From the NCBI RefSeq assembly GCF_023053635.1, contig NC_086178.1, forward strand, positions 40,222,726 to 40,286,725: a stretch of DNA of 64,000 nt. Direction: 5' to 3'. The position numbers and the translations under genes are program-made. Source of the stretch: Elgaria multicarinata webbii (Eukaryota > Chordata > Lepidosauria > Squamata > Anguidae). This document shows positions 1 through 12,137 of the stretch, in pieces. Numbering within the stretch: position 1 is the stretch's first letter; every line of letters starts with the position of its first letter. Under the pieces are notes generated by a model. It ran no database searches, was not told the origin of the DNA, and was given only the letters and a program-made list of their open reading frames with translations.

Positions 1-839
1 ATACAAGGGGCTTAAGTGGGTGAGGGAGATCAGTAAAAGTTGGTGCCCCAACTTACGTGGGCAGAAGCACTTTCTGTGAAGGGAAAGCCACCACTGTATA
101 TAACCCTTTAAAAAAAATAAAAAGAAGTCATGCCAGAAGCCAAGTTTTTAGAGACTATTTAAATGTATTCGTAATCCTTAAGTTTATCCTGAACTAATAG
201 CCCAATCCCATGCACGTTACTTCTGTTCATCAGCTATGAACACACAATTTCCATCTAGAGCAGGCAACATGGTGCCTTTCAGATGTTTTAGACTACAACT
301 CACATCATCCCTGGCCATGGGTTGGGGCTGATGAAAGTTGTAGTCCAAAACATCTGGAGGATCCAGTTTGCCTACTCCTATTCCAGAACATGGTATGCTA
401 CCTTTTTCCCATTCGTACTATAGTTTTAATTGCAATTCGTTGGATTTGGATTATTAAAAAGAAAAATACTTTTTTTATGAATCCATAAGCCACTGATCAT
501 TTCACATCTCCTATACCAATTGCTGGACTAAACCACACGGTGGCACACTCTCCACAAAATATGGATGCACATAATATACTGACTAATCTTTTGCTCCCCA
601 GAGATGTTTTCTGTCACATTTCACATTAGGGTTTTGTCCTGCTGGTAAAGTTCAGATTCATCCTGTGCTAATATAGAGTTTGGTTTTAATGCATTCCATT
701 CCTTCATCATGCACAAGTTGCAGCATTCAGATTAGCCAGTGTTGTTTGTATCTAAGCAATTCCGTGTAAATTGCTTGAACTCTTTGCCTGTGCCTTAAAC
801 TTAGTTTACTCTAATGGTTATCATTTGTGTTTTGATCAG
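1..839. other. DOCK10 intron (left part cut by window edge)
   Basis: No further DOCK10 exon was recognised here. One short palindromic repeat lies at 259-380; the rest appears unique. Confidence 0.6.
259..380. repeat. short palindromic hAT-like MITE (AACTCCCATCA family)
   Basis: The left arm reads AGATGTTTTAGACTACAACT and the right arm AAGTTGTAGTCCAAAACATC, so the copy is nearly self-complementary. The ends read GCAGGCAAC and GTTTGCCTACTCC. This is one of about a dozen copies in the window. Confidence 0.6.
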
Positions 840-986
840 GGCTTTTTTGAAGAAGAAGAGGGTAAGGAATACATCTACAAAGAGCCCAAGTTAACAGGCT
901 TGTCTGAGATTTCTCAGAGATTGCTGAAACTTTATGCAGATAAATTTGGAGCAGACAATGTGAAGATAATCCAGGACTCCAACAAG
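840..986 (+). CDS. DOCK10: DOCK10 exon ([16 protein letters not shown]...)
   Basis: 49 codons, phase 0 at both ends. The acceptor is TTTGATCAG before 840 and the donor is AAG|gtatga after 986. It encodes part of the DHR-2 domain, including [20 protein letters not shown] and VKIIQDSNK. Confidence 0.93.
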
Positions 987-3900
987 GTATGAAAAAAATG
1001 CTACCAAATTCTGAGCGCAAGCTATTGGGAAGTTCTCCTGCACAGGCCAAATTGAAATAAATGAAACCTGTGTAAGGGCACAGAGATAGTGTTATCTAGC
1101 TCCCAGTCATTTCAGGGGCATTTGCTCAGGACAGATTCCTGATGGATTATATCCTCTGCTTCTGGATGCAAAAGCATGTGCATTTCCAGTCAGTCTTAGT
1201 AATCAAAATGCTGTTCTCTGTTAACATAAAGCAAAATCATAAGACTTAAATGAAAGGATCACTAGTTCGTTGTGCTAATCCACGAATAAAGCAAAGGCTT
1301 GTTTATCATTAAATAATTAGGTATTAAAGAAATAATAAGGGAAACATTTGGCACAATCTGTCCATGCAAACTGAAGGACAAGACAGGGTGACAGCCTTGT
1401 ACCCCTGCTCATTTTGCTACACACTGCTCCCAGGGGAGGTTGGTGACTCTGGTTTCAGTGGGGCTGCGAATCCACTCTGGGTTTCAGTCAGAACAAATCA
1501 GAACTCTAAAGGAGCTATCCAAGATGCTGAACACTTTCCTTCCAACTAGGTTCAGCACTTTAAATAGCTCCTTTAGGGATCTGGCTGGTTCTGACTGAAG
1601 CCCATAATTGATTCACAGCCCCACTGAGACCGGGGCCACCAGCCTACACTGACTACACCACACTTCCCCAGCCCAGTGCCCTTCAGTTGTTTGGGATTAC
1701 AACTCTTAACAGCCCCAACTAGCTTGGCCAATGCTCGATAGTCTTTGTAGTCCAAAACACCTGGGGGACACCAGGTAGAGATCCATGAGCACCTCCTGTT
1801 TCTTAAAAGAGTCTTCCCTTTCCTCTGGCACCAATTTACTAACGCTCAGACATTCAATTACTTGAAGAAGTGGAATGGATGTTCGGATAGATGGGAATGT
1901 GGATTTGGGGATGCATCACTGTTACCTTCTGTTTGCATTTATACATTTCTCTCGTTTATTATTGGGTGGCTTAATCCAGTCCATCAAGTGTGAACGGAAG
2001 GGTCTTGGCCTGTATCCCAAAGATGCATGCCAAGACATAATCATTGTGGGATTGCCACCAAGAAAGCCTTGCTAAGGGATCTCTGTCCTTTTCCCCTCTG
2101 CTGTAAGAGGCCTTCTCCTCTCTCTCTCTCTTTCTTTCTCTCTCTCTCTCTCTTTTGTGTAATCTGCAGAGACACACAGGTACAAATTAAACATGCATCC
2201 TGTCATTTGCAAAGAGCACACAGATGCATAAATAACTTCCTTTCCTTTCAAAATGCATAGAAGAGGAGCCCTTTGCTCACGTGCCTTTAAAAGGAAGAAC
2301 TGATTCCCCCTCCTGTCTGAATCATTCACCAGCTTTGCTGTCTTGAATTACCATTCAAGATCTAAGCTGTTTGATTTCACCCCCCCCCCCACTATTTATG
2401 CAGGTTAACCCCAAGGACTTAGATCCAAAATACGCTTATATCCAAGTGACGTATGTCACGCCCTTCTTTGAAGAGAAGGAAGCTGAAGAGCGGAAGACTG
2501 ACTTCGAGATGCATCACAACGTCAACCGCTTTGTGTTTGAAACGCCATTCACGCTGTCAGGAAAGAAGCACGGAGGGGTTGAAGAGCAGTGCAAGCGACG
2601 GACCATCCTGACAAGTACGGATGTTGCTGCCTTATTGAGTACACACAGAAATACCAGGGCTTGCTCTGGAATTACCAAAGATTGTGCTCAGGAGCATATA
2701 GACATTTTTGTATATTACATTTTAAAAATGTTTTTATTATGTTGCGTGAGGCAGAAGTGGGCAACTTGTGTCCTCCAGCTGTTTTGGTCCACAACTCCCA
2801 TCATCTCTCACTGGCTAAGGCTGATGGGATTTGTAGGCCAAAACTTCTAGAGGGCTGCAACACAACATGCCATCCCTTGGTGTAGAAGTCATTGGTGAGG
2901 CAAGACTTCTATGATGTATTCACTTGCCCTACAAAGTATAACCCTTTTTTCTGTATCAAGTATATTTAAGGCAGCTGACAACTTCAATACAATGAGCAGT
3001 AAAAAACACAAATTAAATAATTTAAATAACAAAAAACCAGCCAGTTCACTATAAAAGTATTACCTTGGAAATCCCTTCTGAAACAGAACTTCTTTCAAAG
3101 CATATATGCCTTTTGGGAGACTGTTCCACATTTTGGTCACCACGAACAAAAAGGCCCTGTAGTGGCTACCTACCTACGAAACCTGTCAATGGGGGTGGAG
3201 GATACAGAGAAGAGCCTCATATGGGAGGAGGCCATTCTTTTAAACATAATCCTTTGGGGGAAGATCACACAGTCCCTCCTGTGGTTTTTCCCCATTGTTC
3301 GTTTGTCTGCTAATTCATTGGAGAATTAATGAATAACAAAATTTGTGGTTTTATCATAGGAATGATGTTATTCTTATACATATCCAAGGAAATGATAAGT
3401 ACAGGCAGAGAGTGTTGCAGTTCATGTATTAATTTATAGGTATTTTAGAAAAGGAAAGTTCATTATATATTTATTATATAAGTATGTCATGAATGATGGC
3501 TATATTTTTATTGTAAGTATGTAAGTTGAATATGTTGAGTGTTCTACTGTTGAGTGAGCACAGGAGGGGTTATTATTATTTTTCGTAAAATGGGTCTCTC
3601 TTGCTTTTGACTGCAGCTAGCCATTTATTTCCTTACGTGAAGAAGAGAATACAAGTCATAAGCCAAACAAGCACAGAACTGAACCCCATTGAAGTGGCCA
3701 TTGATGAGATGTCTAAAAAAATTTCAGAACTCAATCAACTTTGCACAATGGAAGAAGTAGATATGATTAGGCTGCAGCTGAAACTGCAAGGAAGTGTCAG
3801 CGTCAAGGTAAGGATGGCTTCATTCAGGCATAAATGTTTTTGACATTTTGGTTTATATAATGAGGAAAAAAATCTCTACTCTTTTTGATGGTGGTGGTTG

Positions 3901-6900
3901 CTCATAGCCAAAGGCCACCACAATCCAAAAATAAAATAAAACCAAACAAACAAATAGAAAGCCTGAAATATACAAATAGGCATATATATTGGACTAAATC
4001 CATTTTATCAGTGGATGTCTTCGTTGCATAACAGGGGTTTCCCTTCCTCCTGCTGCCCCCTGCATCCCCCCACATCCCCCAATGTGCTCTGAGGGTGCCC
4101 CAACCCTCTGGAGCAGATTTGGGGCACACATAGGGGACTGTAGAGGGACAGGAAATTCAATCTACCAACAGTGGCTGTTCTGCTGGCAGAAGGAATCCAT
4201 TGGATACAACTTATTATCATGTCAATATCAATAATTCCCCTACCAGTTAAAAGCAAGTTTTTTAAAAAATCCTCTCCATTCAGTACAAGAGTTATAAGAT
4301 CAAATCTGATTCCCCCAGTGCAGTTGGGAGGGGAATTTCCTCCATACCCATTTCCAAAGCATACTGTTCTTTGGGGTTTGCCATGGCCTCACGTCAAGAG
4401 AGAAGAATGAGAAGCTGGAAAAGTCACAGCAGCTGAGATAACAGGAGCTGAGAGAGACGCCATGCTACTAACATCTAGTTCTCAGCTCCTAAGGTTGCTA
4501 TTGAACATATTGAACATTTAAACATCTACATGAAGCTACTGGGTAAGATCATGAGAGGGTTTGGAATGCAGATGGCACTCAGCTCTATTCCTCTCTGTAA
4601 TTGGAGTCAGGTGAGGCCATGCAGGTGCTGAACTGGTGTCTGGACCTGTGGGCTGGATGAGAGCCAATCAACTGAGTTTGAGACCTGACCAGATGGGGGT
4701 ACTGACATAGCCAGAATGCACTGGAGCCAGTTGAAGAGCAGATAGCATACCTGTTCAAAGGAAGAAAAAAAGTGATGTTCATCAGTTTGGGCCTTCATTT
4801 ATAAAGCAGCCTGTTTTTGTTTCACAGGTAAATGCAGGGCCAATGGCTTATGCTCGAGCCTTCCTTGAAGAAATGAATGCTAAGAAATACCCAGATAACC
4901 AAGTCAAACTTCTGAAGGAAATCTTCAGGTAAGCTTTCCAATTCCAGAGGTAACAAACTTTAGGAACAATAAGCAAATAAAACTGAAGTTCTTTAGGCCT
5001 GCATTAAACAAATCCTAATCCTGACAGAGCACTAGGTTGTGACCACAGAACTCCATCCTTCTATTCATATACACACACATATACACACAAACAAATATTT
5101 GTGAACGGAGTGCTGGCACTTATGTTCTTATTTTAAAAAGTCCCAAGGTGACTTACATTAAAATAGAGAATATATAGGTATAGACAAAGAGAATTACTTG
5201 ACTTTAATCCATAATTAAACAAGAATGCTGTTTTGTAGCTTCAACAGTTGTATTGCCTAGACATTATAAATATGCTGTATTCTGTGCCATGTAGGCAATT
5301 TGCAGAAGCATGCGGACAAGCTCTTGAAGTTAACGAACGCCTTATTAAGGAGGACCAGTTGGAATATCAGGAAGAAATGAAATCTCATTACAAGGATATG
5401 CTCAGTGAGCTCTCCGAAGTTATGAATGAACAGGTTAGCCATTCTATTTCAGTCTTTTGGGGTTAGTGGCTAGAACTTCTTATTCCTCTTAGTGCAAATA
5501 CATTAGACATGTCACAAGAGTTCTCCTGAGTCTCGTTTAGAGAAGGACCTCGGGGGATTGAAAAACCCACATTAAAAGGAAAGGCAGGTCTTCCAACTCT
5601 GAGAGAAATTCCCAGCTCTCATCCTTCCACACCTTGCAAAATCATCCCTGCCACCCTCCACCCCCTTCCTTTCTCTTCCCTTGTATGTTTCTACCATTTG
5701 TTAGACACCTCACTAGTATGCATATAATAGGATCAGGAAAAGAAATTCAGCCACCCTGTTGATCGATAAGAAGAATGAACTGGGGCTTTTCACCATGCCC
5801 TAACAAATTTCTATCTACCTCACTTAAAAAATAATAACAACATCCACCTAAATAAGAGTTCTGGTAAACTCTAAAGCTTGCTTACTAATTTGGGAGTTTG
5901 GGGTTGATACTGAGCAGGAAAGTATACTTTTTAGGCCCAGTTGGAGCCATTTGGTACCATTCCAAACTTGGTACCAAACTAAACATTCTTTAAATCATGC
6001 ATAGCACAGCCATGAGTGATTGTCTTAATTACTTCAGTGTAAGCACATGTGACCCTGATACAGATCAGGACCGCGGCATTCAGGGAGCAGGGGCTTAAGC
6101 TTCCTCTCCTCCAGTTTTTGCCCCCAAATGGTAGAATCATGCTCTACTAGGCATGATTTGAAGAACATTTAGTTTGGTCCTTAAAGTGAATTGCCTTACT
6201 GCATGATTGATTAGAGCAACAAGTTCCTCTGATACATGCCTTTCACAGAAAAAAAAATAGGTGTTGTGTTATTTTCTCCAGAAAATAGCCATTTCAGTTT
6301 GCAATTTTCATTAATAATTATTCCACAGAAGACTAACAGTATGTCCACATGGTGGGGTCAGGTGTGTTGACCCCTGCAAGTCATCTACCATGAGCTGTCT
6401 CCACTGATCTTGCACCCATGTGGAAAGTAGAAGGGGAGCGTAGCAGGGTCAGTACACATAATGTTCTCCATGCAACTCAAATCATGATGCTGGCACTGAG
6501 ATCTCCTACCCCACATCATACCTACCTTTTCATAAAACCTGTCCTGAACTTTTAATTTGGTGCTGAAGTATCAAACCAAGAGCAGGAGCGTGGTCCACTA
6601 CTATTTAAGGAGTATTTTTGAAGGACCAGAAGGGTGTCATTTAAAAAATGAGGCTTCAGTTCATTTTATTTTTTATTTAGGGTTTATTTCTTTATTTATT
6701 TGGCTTGCATACTGCCCAACTGGTGAATGCCTTTGGGGAGGGTTGGCTTCGCTATTTTACCCAAATTTATTTTATCTCCAAGCTACCATGTATCTCATGT
6801 GCCAGTGTGGAATTATTTCATTATTTTATACTTGGTATCCTAATGTATAATCTCATAGATAATTCATGTTTTTGAACTTGGTAAAGTCCAAAATCACCCC

Positions 6901-8822
6901 AAGGTGATTTTATCACATGGCTTTCACAGGATGCATATCTTGATTGACTGTATCCTCACATGCTAGAAGCAGCCTGGACTGAGAAATTCTATACTCTAAC
7001 TAGAGCATAGGGGTATGATATATGTTATGCTGGAACAATCGTCGCCATATCCTATAGTCAGTCAGTCCTAGAGAAGAGGGGAAAATACAATGTTCAGAAA
7101 ACTCATAGCAGCCACACCCCTAGTATCCATGGAAGGCATTGGCATAGATAGCACCCATGCCTGTGCTTTGAAATCAGAGGCTGTGCTTGTGACAACACCA
7201 TTGTACCCACAAATGGAAAGCGTCAATGAACTCAGCTTGACCAGAACACCCTCCAAAGATGTGAGGGACAAAAGATAGGGACCTCTTGGACATGGACCCA
7301 CACTGCAAACACCACAGAGCAGTTCTCTACCCATTCAGCCATGTATCTTCCCCCTGCCCTGAGCTTCAAGACCAAATTATTTATTTGCGTGTGCGCGCAC
7401 ACACACACACACAAGGACCACATGGGCAATGGGAGGAGCCCTGGCCTGTTGAAACAGCTCAGATCTCACCTTCAGGAAGTCCCAGGTTCTAATCTAGGGT
7501 ATAACCTCACACTGGGAAAGAAGATGGGACACCACCACCCCGCCCTCCAAATACTTGGGCACAGGAGGAATGCTGCATGGGTTAATAGCTAGGCTCCTGC
7601 ATGGGCCAACCAGCCTTTTTGGCCCACTCCTCTCTACAAACAGTACTGCTGGTCCCCTGCAAGACAACTGACTGCCTCATACACCCTGACAGCAGCATTT
7701 GTCTCGGCTGGGTGCCTTCAGAGGCCTGCCTACCCACTCAAGGAAGTTGAGTGGGTAGACAGCAGAGGGCCCACCTGAGTACACAATTGTACTCTTAGCA
7801 TAGTGTGGCGCAGATCTCAACTCTTCTCACTTGAGTACGTATTGCAAATTGAAATCGTAGACTTTCCTGTTGCGATTTTACCACGTCACGTGGATTGGTC
7901 CTTAATAGCATGGAATTGTATTTTCTTGTATGGGCATTGGGGTTCAGCCTGTTTCTCATTGTCACACTGTTTGTACCTCCACTGAAAATGGCATCTTCAT
8001 CAACATTTTCTCTCTCTTTTTTTCTGGCAGCTCTGTCATGGTCAATGCTTATACAACTTCTCTGCTTCACTGTCTAACATTTCCCTCAATACTATAGCCA
8101 GAAGTGGTATGTTTAGTTTTCTTTATGTCTACATATTCCTTTACTGTCCCATTTTCTCACTAGGTAGTCTTCTGTGTTATCTGACTTCTAACATTTATTT
8201 AGGATATCATCTCTATTTCATTCTTGTTTAGCAGTCATTTCTCCTCAGGAGTGTGGAATGTAATACAAGCTCAGAGAGAAACGCAATGAGAGGGCACAAG
8301 ACATTCTTGCTTAGCACTTCATGGACTTGTAACTGAGTCCCATTTCTCAAGTTCACTTTTATACACACATTTATGAATTTCACATCATGAATTTTTTAAT
8401 GACTTTTTGAAATAAGGTTAAAAGTAAAGGCAACAAAAATACGTACATAATAAGATAACACAATCACTAAGGATGCAATCCTATGCCCGTTTAGATAGAA
8501 AAAGTACTACAAAATCCAGGCTGTTTTCTGTCTAAATAAGCATAGGATTGTACCCTAAAGAAATAAACTCATTATAATTCTTAGTCTATCACCAATATGC
8601 TTGCAGAATAGTTAGAGTGAAACAGGCTCAGAAGGTCACTGTTGAATGAAAGAATGAAAATACAAGTTACATAGCATACGTAAGTGAATGTTTTCTGTGC
8701 GTGCTTGTGTATATTAGTCAGAAAAATAACTAGCAACCTCACTTGGCTGGAATTTAATCAAAGTTTTGAAGAGCTTCCACATAGGAAATGATTGTAAACC
8801 AAATTAGGGTGGCATATTATTA

Positions 8823-8884
<62 letters not shown>

Positions 8885-9516
8885 ATACCACCACATAGCT
8901 GAAGCTCTCTGGACAGTTTACAAAGATTAAAAAATTTAACATTTAAGAAAACAGATATACAAAATTTAAAACCCGTAAAATCAGAAAACAGATAATCCAC
9001 AAAATTTAAAAACTATAAAAACATAAAACAGATATTATTAATGTACTTGCCGCACTATTTGAAAATGCCAAGGAAAATATCTTCTCACAATGATGTTGCA
9101 AAATAGGAGTTGAAGTCGGCATCAGGACAGTCTTCGGGAACAGGGGAATTAGGTGTTTCTACTGTCAATTCAGTAGAATTGGATTCTAGGATGGAAATTA
9201 TCAAAATGCAGAAGCAGAAATATTTATATTCCCTTTTATGTGACCAGCTTCTTGGGTTATTAACTGGGTAGATCAGTGCAACAGCCTAGTACATTTGTTG
9301 GCAATGCATTTTAAAATGAGCATATTGACTATACTAAAATAGTATTGATTTTCCCAGGTTTTTACTCATTTCATCAGTCTTTTTTATTTTTAAAAGATCA
9401 CATACAGGGAGGATTCTGCAAAGCAGCAAGGAGCGGATCATCCTTATTCCCATGCAATCAGTAGAACAATCACAGCCCCACCTGGACCACTGTTATCATC
9501 AAATACTGACATTTGA
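840..9516 (+). CDS. DOCK10: DOCK10 (zizimin-3) C-terminal part, six terminal coding exons
   Basis: DOCK10 is a DOCK-D family exchange factor whose DHR-2 domain activates Cdc42 and Rac-type GTPases at membranes and controls cell shape and migration (family knowledge). Six exons join in phase: 840-986, 2404-2614, 3617-3807, 4828-4928, 5295-5433 and 9397-9516, each with AG acceptors and, except the last, GT donors. They encode about 302 residues. These run from the [16 protein letters not shown] block through [40 protein letters not shown] and [15 protein letters not shown] to [15 protein letters not shown], then a short unstructured tail ending in NTDI. The [12 protein letters not shown] stretch corresponds to the lobe C helix with the nucleotide-sensor insert in DOCK9. 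The choice of DOCK10 over DOCK9 or DOCK11 rests on remembered paralogue differences ([29 protein letters not shown]). Earlier exons lie left of the window. No stops or frameshifts are seen. Confidence 0.93.
1431..1655. repeat. palindromic MITE (GGTGACTCTGGTTTCAGTGG family)
   Basis: The left arm (GTTTCAGTGGGGCTGCGAAT, then CAGTCAGAAC and CTAAAGGAGCTA) returns inverted on the right (TAGCTCCTTTAG, GGTTCTGACTG, GATTCACAGCCCCACTGAGA). A second copy lies at 57866-58076 and half a copy at 26301-26352. Confidence 0.6.
1675..1776. repeat. short palindromic hAT-like MITE, diverged
   Basis: The arms GGGATTACAACTCTTAACAG and TTTGTAGTCCAAAACACC match the AACTCCCATCA family. It lies in the intron after the first DOCK10 exon. 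Confidence 0.5.
2112..2155 (+). repeat. (CT)n microsatellite
   Basis: An interrupted CT/CTTT tract in a DOCK10 intron. Confidence 0.9.
2404..2614 (+). CDS. DOCK10: DOCK10 exon ([15 protein letters not shown]...)
   Basis: 211 nt: 70 codons plus one base. The acceptor TTTATGCAG is preceded by a pure C run (about 2379-2391). It encodes [35 protein letters not shown] and [10 protein letters not shown]. The donor is ACAA|gtacgg. Confidence 0.93.
2754..2865. repeat. short palindromic hAT-like MITE
   Basis: The arms TTTTGGTCCACAACTCCCAT and GATGGGATTTGTAGGCCAAA are inverted relative to each other. Same family as 259-380. Confidence 0.6.
2955..3245 (-). mobile_element. L2/CR1-clade LINE 3' fragment
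   Basis: On the minus strand the sequence resembles the C-terminal coding end of L2-type LINEs (a degenerate stretch corresponding to '...WNSLP...F'), followed by an A/T-rich 3' UTR. It is similar in layout to 29988-30480. Strongly diverged. Confidence 0.4.
3245..3600. other. DOCK10 intron, unique AT-rich
   Basis: No repeat or exon recognised. Confidence 0.4.
3617..3807 (+). CDS. DOCK10: DOCK10 exon ([14 protein letters not shown]...)
   Basis: 191 nt: two bases completing a Thr codon, then 63 codons. The acceptor is TTTTGACTGCAG. It encodes [19 protein letters not shown] and [20 protein letters not shown]. The donor is AAG|gtaagg. Confidence 0.93.
4828..4928 (+). CDS. DOCK10: DOCK10 exon ([15 protein letters not shown]...)
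   Basis: 101 nt: 33 codons plus AG. The acceptor is TTTGTTTCACAG and the donor AG|gtaagc. It carries the lobe C helix used by DOCK-D factors to expel nucleotide from the GTPase (family knowledge), then [13 protein letters not shown]. Confidence 0.93.
5295..5433 (+). CDS. DOCK10: DOCK10 exon ([16 protein letters not shown]...)
   Basis: 139 nt: one base completing an Arg codon, then 46 codons ending in MNEQ. The acceptor is GCCATGTAG and the donor CAG|gttagc. It encodes the [15 protein letters not shown] motif typical of DOCK-D proteins. Confidence 0.92.
7388..7413 (+). repeat. (CA)n microsatellite
   Basis: GTGTGCGCGC followed by an AC run. Confidence 0.9.
8470..8566. repeat. palindromic MITE (GCAATCCTATGC ends)
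   Basis: It starts GGATGCAATCCTATGCCC and ends GCATAGGATTGTACCC, with inverted TTTAGATAG / CTGTCTAAAT inside. Related ends occur at 27100-27195, 49012-49115 and 60363-60428. Confidence 0.55.
8816..9010 (-). mobile_element. L2-type LINE 3' end with (ATT)n tract
   Basis: An ATT trinucleotide run (8816-8884) abuts ATACCACCACATAGCTGAAG and GTTTACAAAGATTAAAAAAT. Read on the minus strand, this is the 3' UTR and (AAT)n tail layout of L2-type LINEs, as at 29988-30480. Confidence 0.55.
9397..9516 (+). CDS. DOCK10: DOCK10 terminal coding exon and stop
   Basis: The exon starts in phase 0 after TTTATTTTTAAAAG and gives 39 residues and TGA. The tail starts [12 protein letters not shown] and ends SSNTDI. 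It aligns loosely with the remembered human tail (ITGRDDLSKRG..., Ser-rich end). The phase fits the previous exon exactly. The last three residues, T-D-I, match a class I PDZ ligand pattern. Confidence 0.82.
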   Translation: MTYREDSAKQQGADHPYSHAISRTITAPPGPLLSSNTDI

Positions 9517-10100
9517 TAGCCGAATTTGACTTCTAACAGATCACTAGAGAACCTTGGGATTAGTCTGAATAGCAGTTATAAGCAAATCATGAAGGATTCC
9601 ATTAAAAAATGACATGCGGTGCATTGTTTTATTTATTGAACATTTTCAGTGTTATTTTTTTAATTGTCTGTTCATTTTTTTAAAAATGTTATTGCCTTTC
9701 CTGATATTTGCACATTTCCTATCGTTTTCTTTATTATGGGCCAGTCTTTATTAAACAGACTGAAAATGAAATTTCCATTGAACGTTTAGTTTCACAGCAA
9801 GCCTTATGTTTGCCGTAAATGATAATATAATCTAATACAAGTCCTAGTATACATATATTTTAAAGGTCAAAAGTGGATGTTTTATAACATTTAAGTATAT
9901 TTCAATTGTAAATAGAAGATGTGTAAAATATGTCATTTTTACAAAAAATTTAGTTAATAATTGACATGACTAAAATGTGGATAACATTTCAGATACAATT
10001 ATATTAAAATATTTGTCTATGTGTAGAAAACCTTCTATAAATATTCTTTATGATACTGAAGTTCATTGAAATATTGTAATAGTCACTGGGAAATAGCGCA
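9517..10100 (+). other. DOCK10: probable DOCK10 3' UTR
   Basis: AT-rich, unique-looking sequence without the window's usual repeats directly follows the stop. An ATTAAA lies at 9750-9755 and AATAAATAAA at 11286-11295, but neither is clearly the used poly(A) signal. The 3' end is not resolved. Confidence 0.5.
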
Positions 10101-12137
10101 TGTTTGCTCAAAAGTCTGGTTCTGCTGAGCAGGAGCAGGATCAAGGGTTGACCTTGTTGGTCACCTGCTGAGGGTCCACACCCCAAGAGCTCCCTGGAGT
10201 TGTTCCTCCTCTTCGCCATGACAACCTGCTTCTTCACCTGCCTCTCACTCTGGCCCAGACAATGGTAGTGGTGAGACAGAGGAGCACTAAATGCCACGCC
10301 GACCTACCTGCTCTCTGCCTGTCAAGTAAATAATGGTAACAATGATGAGAGAGAGGATGAGGAGCAATGACAGGTGGTGACAATGGTAGTGAGAAGGTAA
10401 ACTCACTGAGGGAGAAGGTCCATGGAGGGCCCTCAAAAACCTGGAACCAGCACTGCCAAGTTGCTCTCCCTGCTTCTGCTACTGTCACTGCTCCAAGATG
10501 TTCCCACTGGTGTACTTGCATTCATGGCTCTTGTAGGCAGCTGGGATGAAAATCGGGAAAGATAAAGAGTGGACAAAAGGTTAAGCCTGGGGCCTAATTC
10601 AGAAAATATCCAAATGGAACCAAACAGGCAGTTTAAGAATGCAGGTCTGTCTGCTGTCCAGGGCCCCATGCCCTTGTTTCTCTTTCTTGGCCTTCACTTG
10701 CCAATGTGAACCTTCATCGTTATAAACTTATTGTGCACTTACTCATTGTGCACCCCTCTTTCAAGGGGTTCAGGGTGACTTACATGCTGATTGTCCGATT
10801 CTTTCTTCCCAGCCACCTTTTGAGTTAATGGAGTGACTGGTCCAAGATCACTAGTAAGAATCAAATCCTTTGGTTTAGTCTTTTTCCCTTTAGTGCCCGA
10901 AGTGCATTTTTACTCATATTCATAGGACCTAGGCTTTAAACCAGATGGGGTAACTCGTACTCCGAGGGAACGCTGATCCATAACACAAAAGCATCGCTGC
11001 ACCGCACACTCTACGACTCCATTTCAATTTGCCATTTGTATCGTGATGGCATTAGCTCGCTTACTGCAATTATAGGTAATAGTTCCATCTTTCAACTCTG
11101 TAATACATGCAGTTGAGTGAAATGCTTGCCTGCAATGAAAATCAGCCTGTATCTCATTATCAGCTTCAGCCACATGACCAACTGAAAAGAATGCATCCAG
11201 CCTTCATGCTGGTGAGAACAGCTCTGCCTTGAAGATAAATTGGTAAACTGAAAAAAGAAAAGAAGAAGAAGAAAAGGAAAACTAAAATAAATAAAATCAC
11301 ATGGGGGGGTTACTAAAATGCTACGCCTGTGGAAGTAACTTTATGAATACATTCTCCCTTTTTCTTTTAAGACCTTTCAGAAGTTACAAATGTTCCATTG
11401 CTGAGAAGACATAACAAGGAAAATGCCTGTGTGTGTTGACAAAGTGGATATGCTTGCAGGCCTAAATGCTGGTCAGCAGTGAAGAACTTTTCAGTGTGGT
11501 TTTCCCCATCAACATACTGCATTACTAGCACTGCATCCAGCATAACATTATTTTCACACTAAGAATAAAATCCAGGTTTTTTTTGTTTTTCATTGTCTGA
11601 AAGAAAAAAACCACCCCTAATCATCAGTTCTGTGGCGCCATTAAGCTACGGTCTGAGCACATTTACTTTTTTTCTCTTCAGAGCCCTTGAGAAAATGGGT
11701 GTCATCGGACTAGCATTTTATAGCACACTTGTTACTGGGCACTTGCAGATTTTGGGGGGTTCCTCTGATGCCACCGTCCTCCTCTTGCACGCCTCCCAAT
11801 AGTTTCCCACTCCTTCTGCCATCCATTTCGCAGTAAAATAGTCCAAACAAAATGCGACTCTTCCAAGTTATAACGAAATTGGTCGTCGTTTCCTGCTGTG
11901 TGCAGAGAAGTTTTGCTATGAAACACCCACTAGATGGTGCTGTCCCACTACACGGAATGGGCCACGTGGTTGCCCCTTGTTTCCCCTTTCTCTCCTGTGT
12001 GATTCTTCTCATCCCTATAACAAGAGCAGCAGGACACAAGAGCGATGGTAAGGAAATGTGATTTTCCCCATCTGATGATCACTAACTGTAATAAGACCAC
12101 TTGTGCATTCTGCACAACAAAGCCACCATACAACATC
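10101..12137. other. intergenic, DOCK10 to CCDC195, mainly unique
   Basis: No gene recognised. A LINE-like fragment lies at about 10720-10880. The stretch 10950-11480 is high-complexity, repeat-free sequence with several CpGs and may hold a conserved non-coding element. Confidence 0.4.

Larger units (their letters stand above)
5434..9396. other. large final intron of DOCK10
   Basis: Nearly 4 kb separating the last two coding exons. It holds an AC microsatellite (7388-7413), a LINE-like fragment near 6650-6800, a palindrome at 8470-8566 and an L2-type LINE end with an ATT tract at 8816-9010. No exon was recognised in it. Confidence 0.6.

Noticed and set aside
2072-2329. minus-strand frame rich in RE repeats
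   Set aside because: It is a translation of the CT microsatellite.
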